DNA of 37,125 nt from Phycisphaerales bacterium (GCA_029260315.1 JAJDDM010000158.1:1-37125); one strand, 5' to 3'. Shown: positions 8,343-15,718, numbered from the stretch's first letter. Numbers and translations: made by a program. Notes: generated by a model from the sequence alone, not told the origin.

Positions 8343-8812
8343 CGCCCGGTATCGCCTTCAAGTAACGCACCGCTTGGGAAAGCGGCAGATCAAGTAATTC
8401 GCGCAGGGTCCAGCCCGTGCGCGCCGCCATCAGGACGATCGCGCGCTCAACCGTTGCCCGATGGCGGATCGTCTCGCCCCCGCTCGGATGCCGCCTTGGA
8501 CGTGGCTACCTCCAGCTTGTCCGCATGGTCCTGCAGGATGCCGAGGTCCTCTTGGCTGAGGCTCTTCAGCATCTTCAAGGTAACGACGCCGTCATAACCG
8601 CCGATGCGCGCGATCTGGCGCCGAAGGACATGCGGCCCGGCCAGTCCGGGACTGGCAACCAGGACATGGCCGCGCGCCGTCTCCATCAGGCGTTCGGCCT
8701 CGACAGTGCTGTCGATAATGTCGCCGGCAGTCGCCTCGCGCAGGACAAAGTCCGTGTGGACGTCCTCGCCGATCTTGAGTCCATGCGTGAGCTTGCCTTT
8801 GACCTCGCTCAC
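8335..8812 (-). CDS. tail assembly chaperone, frameshifted long form (gp41-gp41' type)
   Basis: A second frame with no strong start of its own continues from the short chaperone to a stop at 8337-8335, overlapping the tape measure start. Reading 112 codons in frame zero and then moving back two bases at the G-run gives a 159-residue fusion. The last 47 residues begin GETIRHRATVERAIVL and end LRELLDLPLSQAVRYLKAIPGDG. The 'L-x-E-L-x-D-L-P-L-x-x-A-x-x-Y' ending is typical of the second part of phage tail chaperones. Contractile-tail phages make a short and a long chaperone in fixed ratio to load the tape measure protein, and a -2 shift is known for Mu. The shift is inferred from frames, not observed. 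Confidence 0.72.
8447..8812 (-). CDS. tail assembly chaperone, short form (Mu gp41 type)
   Basis: The 121-residue frame-zero product begins SEVKGKLTHGLKIGEDVHTDFVLREATAGD and contains DSTVEAERLM and LRRQIARIGG, the pattern of Mu-like and GpE-type tail chaperones ('R-x-x-T-x-x-D ... A-E'). It lies between the tail tube and tape measure genes, the usual place for these chaperones. Its last 9 residues after the slippery sequence are replaced in the frameshifted long form. Its start overlaps the end of the tube gene by four bases. Confidence 0.85.
   Translation of the reverse strand: MSEVKGKLTHGLKIGEDVHTDFVLREATAGDIIDSTVEAERLMETARGHVLVASPGLAGPHVLRRQIARIGGYDGVVTLKMLKSLSQEDLGILQDHADKLEVATSKAASERGRDDPPSGNG
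8474..8481 (-). promoter_or_regulatory. slippery sequence GGGGGCGA for -2 ribosomal frameshift
   Basis: On the coding strand the frame-zero codons CGG GGG CGA form GGGGGCGA, where a glycine tRNA can re-pair after slipping back two bases. The downstream reading frame that encodes a conserved chaperone tail lies exactly in the -2 (+1) frame. From memory the Mu tail chaperone genes use a -2 shift at a very similar G-run; that recollection should be checked against the literature. Confidence 0.6.
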
Positions 8813-9180
8813 GCCGCCACCTCTTCGCCGCTAAGACCCTCGAAGCGGACGCTGCCGAGGGAGCCGCCCTCCGGGTTGCGCTCCACGTCACCCACCTGAA
8901 AGGCGTTGCGCAGAAGAAGGCTGCGGCCGTCGGCAAGCTCGGCTGTGATTGTCGCGTCATTTACCGCGCTGATCATGCTGAGCGGGAACTCCGCGCGCTC
9001 GGTCAGGTCGCACTGGATGAAGGGTGCGACCGGCTTCTCGGTGTAGCCGTGCACCCCGTCGGTGCCGGTCACGGTCTCGCGCGTGACTGTCTGGCCGACA
9101 TTGCTGGTGATGTTCCCCAGGACCGAGAGCTGCTCGCCGTCGATCTTGAGGAAGACCCGGCCGCCTAGCGGTTTGGCCAT
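8809..9180 (-). CDS. M: tail tube protein, Mu gpM-like
   Basis: The 123-residue protein starts KPLGGRVFLKIDGEQLSVLGN and has RETVTGTDGVHGYTEKPVAPFIQCDLT, matching the Mu gp40 tail tube family ('G-x-D-G-V-x-G-Y-x-E-x-P-x-A-P-x-I'). Tube proteins polymerise inside the sheath to form the DNA channel. It follows the sheath gene after 17 bases. The family is normally about 115-120 residues, which agrees. Confidence 0.93.
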   Translation of the reverse strand: MAKPLGGRVFLKIDGEQLSVLGNITSNVGQTVTRETVTGTDGVHGYTEKPVAPFIQCDLTERAEFPLSMISAVNDATITAELADGRSLLLRNAFQVGDVERNPEGGSLGSVRFEGLSGEEVAA

Positions 9181-9197
9181 GGGTTAAATCTCCTTGT

Positions 9198-10673
9198 TTA
9201 CAGTCTGAACTGGACTTGCGCCGCGAAGACGCGGAACTGGTTGATGATGTCGGGCGGGATGAGCGCGTTGACCCGGTTCGGATCGTTGGCGTCACGCTCG
9301 ACGATCAAGTCGGTCTTGAATTGGTCGATATTCTCGGCCAGGCCCGCCACCTCCCACTGGCGGAACAGGGCGATCAGTTCCGCGCGGATCACGCGCGGCG
9401 TGACGATCGACTGACCCGGCCCGAAGGCGGTGCCGTCGTTGGCAAGCTTGTGACGCGGAAACTTGAGCGCGATCGCCAGGCGCACGGAGATGCGCAGGAA
9501 GGCCAGCGTCAGCTTGGTGTTGAGGTCCAGGTAGGAGGCATCGGGCGCGCCGCCAGGATTGGTCTGGTAGGTGGTGATCGCCCGCTCGATCCGGACCAAA
9601 CCGCCGGAGTCCACCGTGAAGGTCGAGATCCCATCGTGCAAATGGATGTCGCGCTCGGCCCGGTCGAAGCGGTCGGCCTCGGCCGGCGCCAGGACGCCGG
9701 TTAGCTCCAAGGTCTGGAACGGGCGCGCGGGATCGTTGTTGCCGTGGAAGGCGGCCACACCGCCAAGCGCGGCGGCCCAGGCCCAGGGCGGCGTGGGCGA
9801 GGACTGCGCGCCGATGATGCTGAGATGTTCGGAGTTGCGGGCGTTGCCGAGCGTCGAGAGCGCGGAGAGCGTACCGCGCGCGGCCGCGTAGGCATGGCCC
9901 TCGATCTGGGTCAGGGGACCCCAACGCGCCGCGAGGTCGGCCTCGATAGCGGTGAGATTGGCGGCGTCGGTATAGGGCAGAATCCAGGAATGGTACTGCG
10001 TGTCGGCGATCGCGGCGATGACGGTGGCAACGTCCGGGTTTCCCGTGCCGCCGACCATGGCAACGAAGGTGGCGGTCAAGCCCTTGGGCAAGTCCTCGCC
10101 CTGGAAATAGTTGACCCGAAGATCGATGTCGTTGCCGGCCTCGCCCTTGTGGCGCGCCGTCAGATTGACCTTGGTGTTATCGACGCCATCGACCGCGGCG
10201 GTGACCGGCAGATCGGTAACGGCAACGATGGCGGCGGCAACGTTGGTCGCGGTGGTCGCGCTCGCCTCGCCGGAGGCCACCGCCGCCTGGATGCGGACGC
10301 CGGCGATGTAAAGGTTAAGCGTGCCGGCCGCCGTGACGACGCCGCCGAACTTGACGCTGCCCACGGCCGCCACGCCGGCGCCGTTATCGTCGAGCGCAAT
10401 GGCCCAGGTTTCGGTCCAGCGGTTTGCCTTGCGCAGGGCGTTGATCATGAGCGAGAGCATGGAGCCACGTCCGAAAGACACCTCCGCCTGCTCGGCCGAG
10501 GTGATCATCGTCGGGATCGCCTCGGCAACCGTGCCGGCGGCCAGGCGCTGCCCGATCACGAGGATCTTATGCTTGATCGTGGGCAGACCGCCGAGCGCGC
10601 GCGAGGAGTCGAACTCGATGAACTGGCCGGGCGTGCGGATCTCGACCGGGATCTGATTGAAGCTGATCGCCAT
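9198..10673 (-). CDS. L: contractile tail sheath protein, Mu gpL
   Basis: The 491-residue protein matches the Mu gpL sheath family: N-terminus ISFNQIPVEIRTPGQFIEFD-(S), then KILVIGQRL, VSFGRGSMLSLMINALRKAN and, in the C-terminal half, TLELTGVLAPAEADRF and TYQTNPGGAPDASYLDLNTK. The C-terminal segment holds the conserved 'T-x-Y-Q-x-x-x-x-G-x-x-D-x-S-Y-x-D' strand through which neighbouring subunits interlock. The sheath contracts to drive the tube into the cell. Length is normal (Mu gpL 495). Confidence 0.96.
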   Translation of the reverse strand: MAISFNQIPVEIRTPGQFIEFDSSRALGGLPTIKHKILVIGQRLAAGTVAEAIPTMITSAEQAEVSFGRGSMLSLMINALRKANRWTETWAIALDDNGAGVAAVGSVKFGGVVTAAGTLNLYIAGVRIQAAVASGEASATTATNVAAAIVAVTDLPVTAAVDGVDNTKVNLTARHKGEAGNDIDLRVNYFQGEDLPKGLTATFVAMVGGTGNPDVATVIAAIADTQYHSWILPYTDAANLTAIEADLAARWGPLTQIEGHAYAAARGTLSALSTLGNARNSEHLSIIGAQSSPTPPWAWAAALGGVAAFHGNNDPARPFQTLELTGVLAPAEADRFDRAERDIHLHDGISTFTVDSGGLVRIERAITTYQTNPGGAPDASYLDLNTKLTLAFLRISVRLAIALKFPRHKLANDGTAFGPGQSIVTPRVIRAELIALFRQWEVAGLAENIDQFKTDLIVERDANDPNRVNALIPPDIINQFRVFAAQVQFRL

Positions 10674-10676
10674 GGA

Positions 10677-10871
10677 TTAGGACTCCTGCTTCGCGAGCGT
10701 TTTAGACGCCTTGGGCTTGGATGCGCGCACCACTTCGCCGGCCTTGAGGCGGCGGCGCCAATAGGTGCTGAGCGGCTTTTCCTCGCCCTCGGCGGCCAGC
10801 GGTCGCCGCGTGAGCGGATCGCGCACGATCGCATCCGGGTCTGTGGGCTTGAGGTAAACGAGGTCCTCCAT
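10677..10871 (-). CDS. DUF2635 family protein, Mu gp38-like
   Basis: The 64-residue protein reads VYLKPTDPDAIVRDPLTRRPLAAEGEEKP and later YWRRRLKAGEV. 'V-x-P-x-x-G-x-x-V-R-D-P-x-x-x-x-x-L-x-x-x-G-x-x-V-x-x-x-x-Y-W-x-R-R-L-x-x-G-D/E-V' is the DUF2635 signature. In Mu-like phages it always lies just before the sheath gene. Its role is unknown. Confidence 0.92.
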   Translation of the reverse strand: MEDLVYLKPTDPDAIVRDPLTRRPLAAEGEEKPLSTYWRRRLKAGEVVRASKPKASKTLAKQES

Positions 10872-10873
10872 AG

Positions 10874-11503
10874 TCAGGCTCCTGGTCCTGTAAGGGTTGT
10901 GTCGTCACTGGCATCGGCCTGGGCGTCCGGAAGCGTCGGCCCGACGTTACCGTGAGGTGGAATGTCCCAATCGGAATGGAAGTGGGTGAAGTCGGCCGCG
11001 TTGTCGCCAACGCCCAGGTCCACGCCGGCGGCGGGCGCGCCGTCTTCGTAGGCCGTGTGAAATGTCTGCGCGAAGACAGAGAGCTTGCGCTGGCGAACCT
11101 CGCCGTTGAAAAGTGGATCGGTCGCGCCGGGCTCGATGGCTTGGATCTCAAGCCCCAGGTCTTGCCCCACGAAGATCGCGCGCAGGTCCTGGACCATCTG
11201 GTAGCTACCGACCTTGTCGCCTGCGCCCTTGCGCGTTGTCTCCTCGTTGCGCAGGGATCGCGCGGCGACCAGCACGTAGAAGATCGGACGATGTAAAAAG
11301 GTGTTCTGTCCTCGATGCTCGGGCCGGGGCTCACCGCCATAGACAATCCAGGCGGCGGGGTAGTTCTTGACCACCTCCTTAATGCCGTCCTCGTCGAGCT
11401 GGCCGCCATAACTCGTCACGGTACCCAGCTTGTAGCCGAGCTTGCCGGAGTCGCTGGCGTCCTGCAGGCGCGCGATCATGGCGTTCTCGATCTCGCCGAT
11501 CAT
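10874..11503 (-). CDS. Mu gp37-like protein (DUF1834)
   Basis: The 209-residue protein begins IGEIENAMIARLQDASDSGKLGYKLG and has VVKNYPAAWIVYGGEPRPE, in line with the Mu gp37/DUF1834 family ('I-E-x-A-I-x-x-R-L'; 'P-A-x-x-V-x-Y'). It is thought to be a tail terminator or head-tail joining protein by position. It overlaps gpG by four bases and lies two bases before the DUF2635 gene. Confidence 0.85.
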   Translation of the reverse strand: MIGEIENAMIARLQDASDSGKLGYKLGTVTSYGGQLDEDGIKEVVKNYPAAWIVYGGEPRPEHRGQNTFLHRPIFYVLVAARSLRNEETTRKGAGDKVGSYQMVQDLRAIFVGQDLGLEIQAIEPGATDPLFNGEVRQRKLSVFAQTFHTAYEDGAPAAGVDLGVGDNAADFTHFHSDWDIPPHGNVGPTLPDAQADASDDTTLTGPGA

Positions 11504-12021
11504 TGAAACGGCTCCATGATGAAGTCATCGGCGATGCGGCCGATCTCGGCATCGTCGGAGTCGTCGATACCGAGATAGGGGCGCGCCGGGATCGTCACCT
11601 GGCGGCCGCGACCGGCCTTGCCGCCGCGTTGATGGATGCCGCCATAAATCTTGTTCGTGCCGACCTCGACCTGAGTGCCGGAAGCGCGGTGGGTGATCGA
11701 ATCGCGCAAGAGACCGCTGACCTGTAGGATCTTGAAACCGGCCAGACGCCGCGCCGCCGGCTTACGCAGGGCGCCCTTCTTGGTGAAGGCCTTACGCTTG
11801 CCGCCCAGGCGGTTCAACAGCGTGGCTTTAGACAGCGGCGTCCAGGCCTTGCCGTCCGGACCTTCCTCGCGCTCGAAGCGTTGCTGTGTCGAGGCGACAA
11901 GAGACGCACCGATATTGTCGAGCATCGGCGTCATGTCTTGGCCGCGCCGCGCGAGGGCCTGCAGGCGCGCGTTGGCGCGCGTGAGGTCGCGGCTCTCGAC
12001 GGAGATGGCGGCGCCAGCCAT
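11500..12021 (-). CDS. G: phage virion morphogenesis protein, Mu gpG-like
   Basis: The 173-residue protein has MLDNIGASLVASTQQRFEREEGPDGKAWTPLS, the signature of the phage virion morphogenesis family ('I-G-x-x-L-x-x-S-x-x-x-R-F-x-x-x-x-x-P-x-G-x-x-W-x-P-L'). Later it has LLRDSITHRASGTQVEVGTNKIYGGIHQRGG and IPARPYLG, also conserved. Mu gpG is a tail completion/tail assembly factor. In Mu, G follows the F (gp30) gene; here it lies between gp36 and gp37, and F is on the other arm, which shows how far the module order has shifted. Confidence 0.92.
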   Translation of the reverse strand: MAGAAISVESRDLTRANARLQALARRGQDMTPMLDNIGASLVASTQQRFEREEGPDGKAWTPLSKATLLNRLGGKRKAFTKKGALRKPAARRLAGFKILQVSGLLRDSITHRASGTQVEVGTNKIYGGIHQRGGKAGRGRQVTIPARPYLGIDDSDDAEIGRIADDFIMEPFQ

Positions 12022-12023
12022 GC

Positions 12024-12440
12024 TCAGAAGCCCTCCATCTTTTCGCGGCCGAAGAGCTTGGTCGAGGATTCGATCTGGACATTGCTGGGATCGCGCGCCG
12101 GTTGGGTGCCGGCGGCGTCGAGCACGGCCGCGCCCTTGGACACGTCACGCAGGAAGGCGATGGCCGCCTTGTAGTTGGTCTCGGCCGCCTCGGTCGCGTC
12201 CTGCACGAAAAGCCGGTAGCGCGCGATGTCGGCGGCGGTGCTCACCAAGACCGCCGGCACGCTGGCAAGCGGCAAGTCGTAGCGCGTACCGATGTAGGAA
12301 TTGATCGTCTGGTCGGCATCGGCCAGCGCGCTATCGACAACAACCTGGTCGACCACGCCGTCCGCGTCCCGGTCCGCGAGATCGAGGATCTCTTGCTCGC
12401 CGAAGCGGTCGATCAGGTTCTGGAGGACGGCGTAGGTCAC
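12024..12440 (-). CDS. Mu gp36-like protein (DUF1320)
   Basis: The 138-residue protein reads YAVLQNLIDRFGEQEILDLADRD and ALADADQTINSYIGTRYDLPL, then AADIARYRLF. 'L-x-x-R-F-G-x-x-E-L/I-x-x-L-x-D ... A-L-x-D-A-x-x-x-I-x-x-Y-L/I-x-x-R-Y-x-L-P' is the DUF1320 signature. It is a probable head completion or neck protein, placed between capsid and tail genes as usual. Confidence 0.92.
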   Translation of the reverse strand: MTYAVLQNLIDRFGEQEILDLADRDADGVVDQVVVDSALADADQTINSYIGTRYDLPLASVPAVLVSTAADIARYRLFVQDATEAAETNYKAAIAFLRDVSKGAAVLDAAGTQPARDPSNVQIESSTKLFGREKMEGF

Positions 12441-12476
12441 GGTCGATCAGTCCTCATACGAGTAGGGGCCAGCGTG

Positions 12477-12510
12477 GCCCGGCGGTTCGGTTTCTCCCTC
12501 ACCGCCGGGC
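12477..12510. repeat. perfect 10-bp inverted repeat between gp35 and gp36 genes
   Basis: GCCCGGCGGT (12477-12486) and ACCGCCGGGC (12501-12510) are perfect reverse complements around a 14-base loop. The element lies in a 150-base gap (12441-12590) in an otherwise tightly packed operon. No T-run follows on either strand, so it is not a standard intrinsic terminator. It may set mRNA stability or the ratio of capsid to tail transcript. A second loosely similar CGCCGGG...CTCTCT segment follows at about 12556-12575. Confidence 0.5.
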
Positions 12511-12590
12511 GCTCTCTGAGTTAACTTCTGGGTCCCAGCGCTTCGTCGGGCTTGGCCCTCCACGCCGGGACCTCTCTCCGGTCATCCGGG

Positions 12591-12929
12591 TTAGGGCTTA
12601 GCGGTGGCCTTCGTGGCCGGTGGCGCCTTGGCCTCCTTTAGCACCCTGGCGGCTTCGGCCTTGATCTGCTTGGCCTCCTTCAGCTCCTTGGCCGCTTCTG
12701 CGCGGTCGGAGGCGGCCTCAGATCGAAGGCGCGCGACCTCGGGATCGTCGCCCGCCGGCGGCGCGGTGCCTTCCTCGACCTCTTGCACAACCAGCAAGGG
12801 GTCGGCCTTGAGGACATCGACCTGCTCGGCCGTGAAGATGCCGGCCGGGTGGTCGACGGTGCCGTTGTGCTCGACGCCGCAGCGGCGGTAGCCATCGCGC
12901 TTGGCCGAAACTCGGAGTACTTTGGTCAT
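12591..12929 (-). CDS. Mu gp35-like (FluMu gp35) protein
   Basis: The 112-residue protein has two parts. The N-terminal half (KRDGYRRCGVEHNGTVDHPAGIFTAEQVDVLKADPLLVVQEVE) matches the small FluMu gp35 family: 'R-R-x-G ... H-x-x-x-x-x-F-T-x-x-Q-x-x-x-L-x-x-D-P-x-L-x-V'. The C-terminal half (about 65-112) is a charged alanine/lysine/glutamate helix, probably coiled coil. It lies between capsid and gp36 as in other Mu-like phages. Function is unknown. Confidence 0.85.
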   Translation of the reverse strand: MTKVLRVSAKRDGYRRCGVEHNGTVDHPAGIFTAEQVDVLKADPLLVVQEVEEGTAPPAGDDPEVARLRSEAASDRAEAAKELKEAKQIKAEAARVLKEAKAPPATKATAKP

Positions 12930-12945
12930 GTGTCAGATTCTCCCG

Positions 12946-13995
12946 TTAGGCCAGCCAGGGCACGACGAGGAGCTTCGCGGTGCCTCGGTAGACGTTGGTG
13001 GCGCCGGCGGCGTCGCGCTCGGAATTGAGGATTTCCATGCCGGCGAATTCCAGCGATGGCGGCACGATGAGGTGGGTCGGGCGGATGCCGAGCGGGCGGC
13101 CGTAGTCGCCCTTCATGCCCAGCAATTCCTGGCGCGCGATTTTGTAGTTGGCCTTGTCGAGCGCCTGCTTGGAGCCCCAGTTCGTCTGCCAGAGGCCGTA
13201 GCCCGCGTTCACCCGCGCGTCGACGCCGTAAAGGTACTCCTTGCGCATGAAGACGTTCTCGTCGGTCGGGTTGTCGAGGCGGACGAGGTCGTAGGCGCGC
13301 CGGGTCTGCCAAATGATCGGCCTCAAGGACCGGCTGAGGTCGGCCAGGAACCAGGGCGTGCCGGCGCCGCCGTCGGTGTTGGCGACCGAGACCGGGTTGC
13401 CGTTCGCGTCCAGCACGGGGTGGTCCGTGTCGAAGAAGAACTGCCCGTCGTAGGCCAGCCCGCGCGTCGCGGCGAAGCCGTCGTTGAGCATGGGCCAGAT
13501 TATCTCCTCCGGATGCGCGGCGGTATTGCGCCCCATCTCCGTGAACACGGGCGCGTAAACGCCGAACTGGTCGTCCTCGATCTCGTCGCGGCCGACCGCG
13601 ACGGTCATCTCGTAGGACTCGTTCTTGATCGCGTAATCGTGCTGCTGCAGGTTCTGGATCACACGATCGCCGGCCCACTTGCGGAAACCGGGGATTTTAC
13701 CGAGCCAGGCGTACTTCTCCTCGCTCGTGCCCGACGGGACCTCGGTGCGCACCAGCGCCGATTGCGGCTCGGCCTGCCCCAGACCGTTGTTGAACGCGGT
13801 CTTGAAGCCGGTGAACAGCTCGGTGAGATTACTCCGGTTCACGATCAAGCCGGAGAAGGCGAGCCCCGCGATTGAGGCGCCGTCGCCGAGCGCGAGGGTG
13901 GAAATCTGGGCTTCGGCCGGGGCGGTGGCCAGGCCGATGAAGGCCAACGCGCCGGCGAGCAGCGCGAAGGTGGAGATCGAAGTGAAGCGTTTCAT
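12946..13995 (-). CDS. T: major capsid protein, Mu gpT-like, with N-terminal signal-like sequence
   Basis: From about residue 50 the 349-residue protein is a clear gpT-type capsid: LIVNRSNLTELFTGFKTAF, then YAWLGKIPGFRKWAGDRVIQNL, VAVGRDEIEDDQFGVYAPVFTEMG, and FFFDTDHPVLDANG. Mu gpT starts almost directly at the equivalent of residue 50. Here about 49 extra residues precede it, and the first 29 look like a Sec signal: MKRF, a hydrophobic core FALLAGALAFIGLA, and an AEA|Q cleavage-like site. The ATG at 13995 has a good AGAGG six bases upstream, so the long start is supported. A TTG at codon 50 has no visible ribosome site. A secreted capsid makes no obvious sense, so the extension may anchor assembly at the membrane or be removed by the prohead protease. 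Confidence 0.93.
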   Translation of the reverse strand: MKRFTSISTFALLAGALAFIGLATAPAEAQISTLALGDGASIAGLAFSGLIVNRSNLTELFTGFKTAFNNGLGQAEPQSALVRTEVPSGTSEEKYAWLGKIPGFRKWAGDRVIQNLQQHDYAIKNESYEMTVAVGRDEIEDDQFGVYAPVFTEMGRNTAAHPEEIIWPMLNDGFAATRGLAYDGQFFFDTDHPVLDANGNPVSVANTDGGAGTPWFLADLSRSLRPIIWQTRRAYDLVRLDNPTDENVFMRKEYLYGVDARVNAGYGLWQTNWGSKQALDKANYKIARQELLGMKGDYGRPLGIRPTHLIVPPSLEFAGMEILNSERDAAGATNVYRGTAKLLVVPWLA

Positions 13996-14010
13996 GTTGG
14001 TCCTCTCGGG

Positions 14011-14421
14011 TTAGGCGAACTCGACCCAGACGCCCAGGGCGTCCACGTCGATCACCTTGCCGGCGATGCTGCGGGTGCCGGTGCCGTTGGTCTTGGCGAC
14101 CGTTTGATCGTCGACGATGTAACAGTCGTTGCCGATATCGGCGGCGGCGATCAGGTCGCCGGCGGCGGAGTTGGCGAAGCGGAAAACGCCCTTTTTGATC
14201 CGCACGGCAATGTCGCCGTCCGCGCCGCCGGTGTTGTCGACGTTCTCCTCGGCGCGGCCCAAGGCTTTTAGCGTGGTCGCGGTGGCGCCGGGCGTGGCGA
14301 ATCCGGTCGCGTTGCGGCAGGCGATCGCGCCGGCGAAGAAGACGGCATTGGCGGCGGCGCCCAGCTCGATCATGCGGCCGTCGCGTTCAGGGGTGTTGCG
14401 GTCCTTGGCTAGAGCGGTCAA
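14011..14421 (-). CDS. probable capsid decoration (cement) protein
   Basis: The 136-residue protein has ELGAAANAVFFAGAIACRNATGFATPG, AAGDLIAAADIGNDCYIVDDQTVAKTNGTGTRSIAGKVIDVDALGVWVEF. The closing 'A-G-x-V-x-x-V-D-x-x-G-V-W-V-x' and the 'D-C-Y-I-V-D-D-x-T-V' strand are typical of small beta-rich capsid-stabilising proteins found between scaffold and capsid genes in Mu-like and other phages. The call rests on this pattern and position. It overlaps the protease/scaffold stop by four bases. Confidence 0.6.
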   Translation of the reverse strand: MTALAKDRNTPERDGRMIELGAAANAVFFAGAIACRNATGFATPGATATTLKALGRAEENVDNTGGADGDIAVRIKKGVFRFANSAAGDLIAAADIGNDCYIVDDQTVAKTNGTGTRSIAGKVIDVDALGVWVEFA

Positions 14422-14990
14422 AGCGCTGTCTCCTTCTTGGCTTCGGCGTCGCGGGTCTTCTTGAACTCATCCTCGGAGAGACCCATGCGATTGCAGATGG
14501 CCTTCTCGTCGGCCGTGAGACTGCCGTCGCCCGGTGGCGTCTTGCCGCCGGGCAGTTGGGCGCCGGAGGCGACGACGACGGGCTGAGCCTCGATGAAGGT
14601 CTCGAAGGCCTTGGGGTCTTTGGCCGCATAACCAAGCGCCCAATCTCGCTGCCCCGGCGTCAGCTTGCCGCTCGCGATCGCTTTATCGACCGCGGCGGTC
14701 GCGGCGTCGGATGTGGTTTTGGCCTCGATCTTATCGAGACGTTCGGCCAGCTCGTCGCGATCGCCGGCGCGCGCGGCGCTGGCCACCGCCTTGGCGGCGG
14801 CGATCTCGATGTCTTCCGCCTTGGCGTCTTCCGCCAGGCCGAGCGCCTTGGCGACCGAAGCCAGGGCCACGCCGTTATCGGCGCCCTCGGCACTCTCGAC
14901 GGCGGTGGCGATCGCCGAGCACACCGCCTTCTGGTCCGCGTCCTCGGCCAAGCCGAGGAGCTCTCGTAGTTTCTTTAGAAGTTCGTCCAT
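14418..14990 (-). CDS. Z: internal-start scaffold protein, Mu gpZ-like
   Basis: Within the protease gene an in-frame ATG (14990-14988, Met231) follows AGAGG at five bases and begins MDELLKKLRELLGLAEDADQ. It would yield a 190-residue protein made only of the helical scaffold half. In Mu, and in lambda C/Nu3, the scaffold is made separately from an internal start in the protease gene, giving many scaffold copies per protease. The start is inferred from the ribosome site and domain border. Confidence 0.6.
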   Translation of the reverse strand: MDELLKKLRELLGLAEDADQKAVCSAIATAVESAEGADNGVALASVAKALGLAEDAKAEDIEIAAAKAVASAARAGDRDELAERLDKIEAKTTSDAATAAVDKAIASGKLTPGQRDWALGYAAKDPKAFETFIEAQPVVVASGAQLPGGKTPPGDGSLTADEKAICNRMGLSEDEFKKTRDAEAKKETAL

Positions 14991-15680
14991 CTGGGCCTCT
15001 TGGTTTTCGGCCGCGCGGTTCGCGACGGCCTTCAGGTTGAGCGCCGGATCGTTCGTGAGCCCGGCGCGCAGGATGCGGGTGACCGCCTTGGTCTTCTTGT
15101 TGAAGTGGAAAACCGGCGAGATGAAGCGGTACTCCTTGGCCGAGACCGCCGCGCCACCGCGTTCGGTCCACTCGACCCGGCCCCAGATCCCATCGTCTCG
15201 GACCTGCAGCTCGCGCAGCCAGCCGGCCGCCGGCGCGGCATTGCCGCTATCGCGGGTGAAATCGGTCTGGTGATCGTAGTCGATGGGCAGGGCGTCGGTG
15301 TCGGATAGGCTCGCCTGGATCACCGCCGCGGCCTCGCGGACGAAAACCGGCTCGCGACCGTCGCGGAAGCGGACCTCGCCCATGGGCATCAACTGAATCC
15401 ACTCCGGCGCGCTAGCGGCGATCAGTTCGGCCGCGCAGACGGCAGCATCGAAGCTCGCCTCGGCGCGGCGCTCCTCCGGGATCAAGGCAAGAAGCGAATC
15501 GAAAGAAACGTCGAGGGCTTCCGCGAAGCCGCGCAGGCGCCGGTCCGGCGGGCGGGCGATGTCGCCGGACAGGATCGCGCCCATGGTGCTCTCGTCGATG
15601 CCGCCGGCGCTCGCGAGCTTGGCCACAGTCAGACCTTTCTCGCGGAGCAATGCCCGCAGCCGATCGCCGAGTTCACTCAT
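14418..15680 (-). CDS. I: prohead protease-scaffold, Mu gpI-like, with N-terminal XRE helix-turn-helix
   Basis: The ATG at 15680, with AGGGA seven bases upstream, gives 420 residues; an in-frame ATG at 15767 would add 29 residues but lacks support. Residues 4-68 form an XRE-type HTH: LGDRLRALLREKGLTVAKLA, then GIDESTMGAILSGD and a C-terminal helix with FAEALDVSFDSLLALI. Residues about 90-215 match the Mu-like protease family: PIDYDHQTDF (His137), GWLRELQVRDDGIWGRVEWT and EYRFISPVFHF (Ser188). The rest (from Met231) is a charged alanine-rich helical scaffold ending DEKAICNRMGLSEDEFKKT. Mu gpI cleaves scaffold and capsid during head maturation. The fused DNA-binding domain is not part of Mu gpI and suggests autoregulation or DNA tethering (inference). 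Confidence 0.9.
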   Translation of the reverse strand: MSELGDRLRALLREKGLTVAKLASAGGIDESTMGAILSGDIARPPDRRLRGFAEALDVSFDSLLALIPEERRAEASFDAAVCAAELIAASAPEWIQLMPMGEVRFRDGREPVFVREAAAVIQASLSDTDALPIDYDHQTDFTRDSGNAAPAAGWLRELQVRDDGIWGRVEWTERGGAAVSAKEYRFISPVFHFNKKTKAVTRILRAGLTNDPALNLKAVANRAAENQEAQMDELLKKLRELLGLAEDADQKAVCSAIATAVESAEGADNGVALASVAKALGLAEDAKAEDIEIAAAKAVASAARAGDRDELAERLDKIEAKTTSDAATAAVDKAIASGKLTPGQRDWALGYAAKDPKAFETFIEAQPVVVASGAQLPGGKTPPGDGSLTADEKAICNRMGLSEDEFKKTRDAEAKKETAL

Positions 15681-15718
15681 GAAGGGGTCCCTAAGAAGTG
15701 AAGAGGTCACAAAAAAGC

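Noticed and set aside
9744-10955. Long plus-strand frame of 403 codons opposite the sheath gene
   Set aside because: It is antisense to a certain sheath gene, with Gly/Arg/Asp-rich shadow composition.
12901-13875. Plus-strand frame of 324 codons opposite the capsid gene
   Set aside because: Antisense shadow of the gpT homologue; no domain features.
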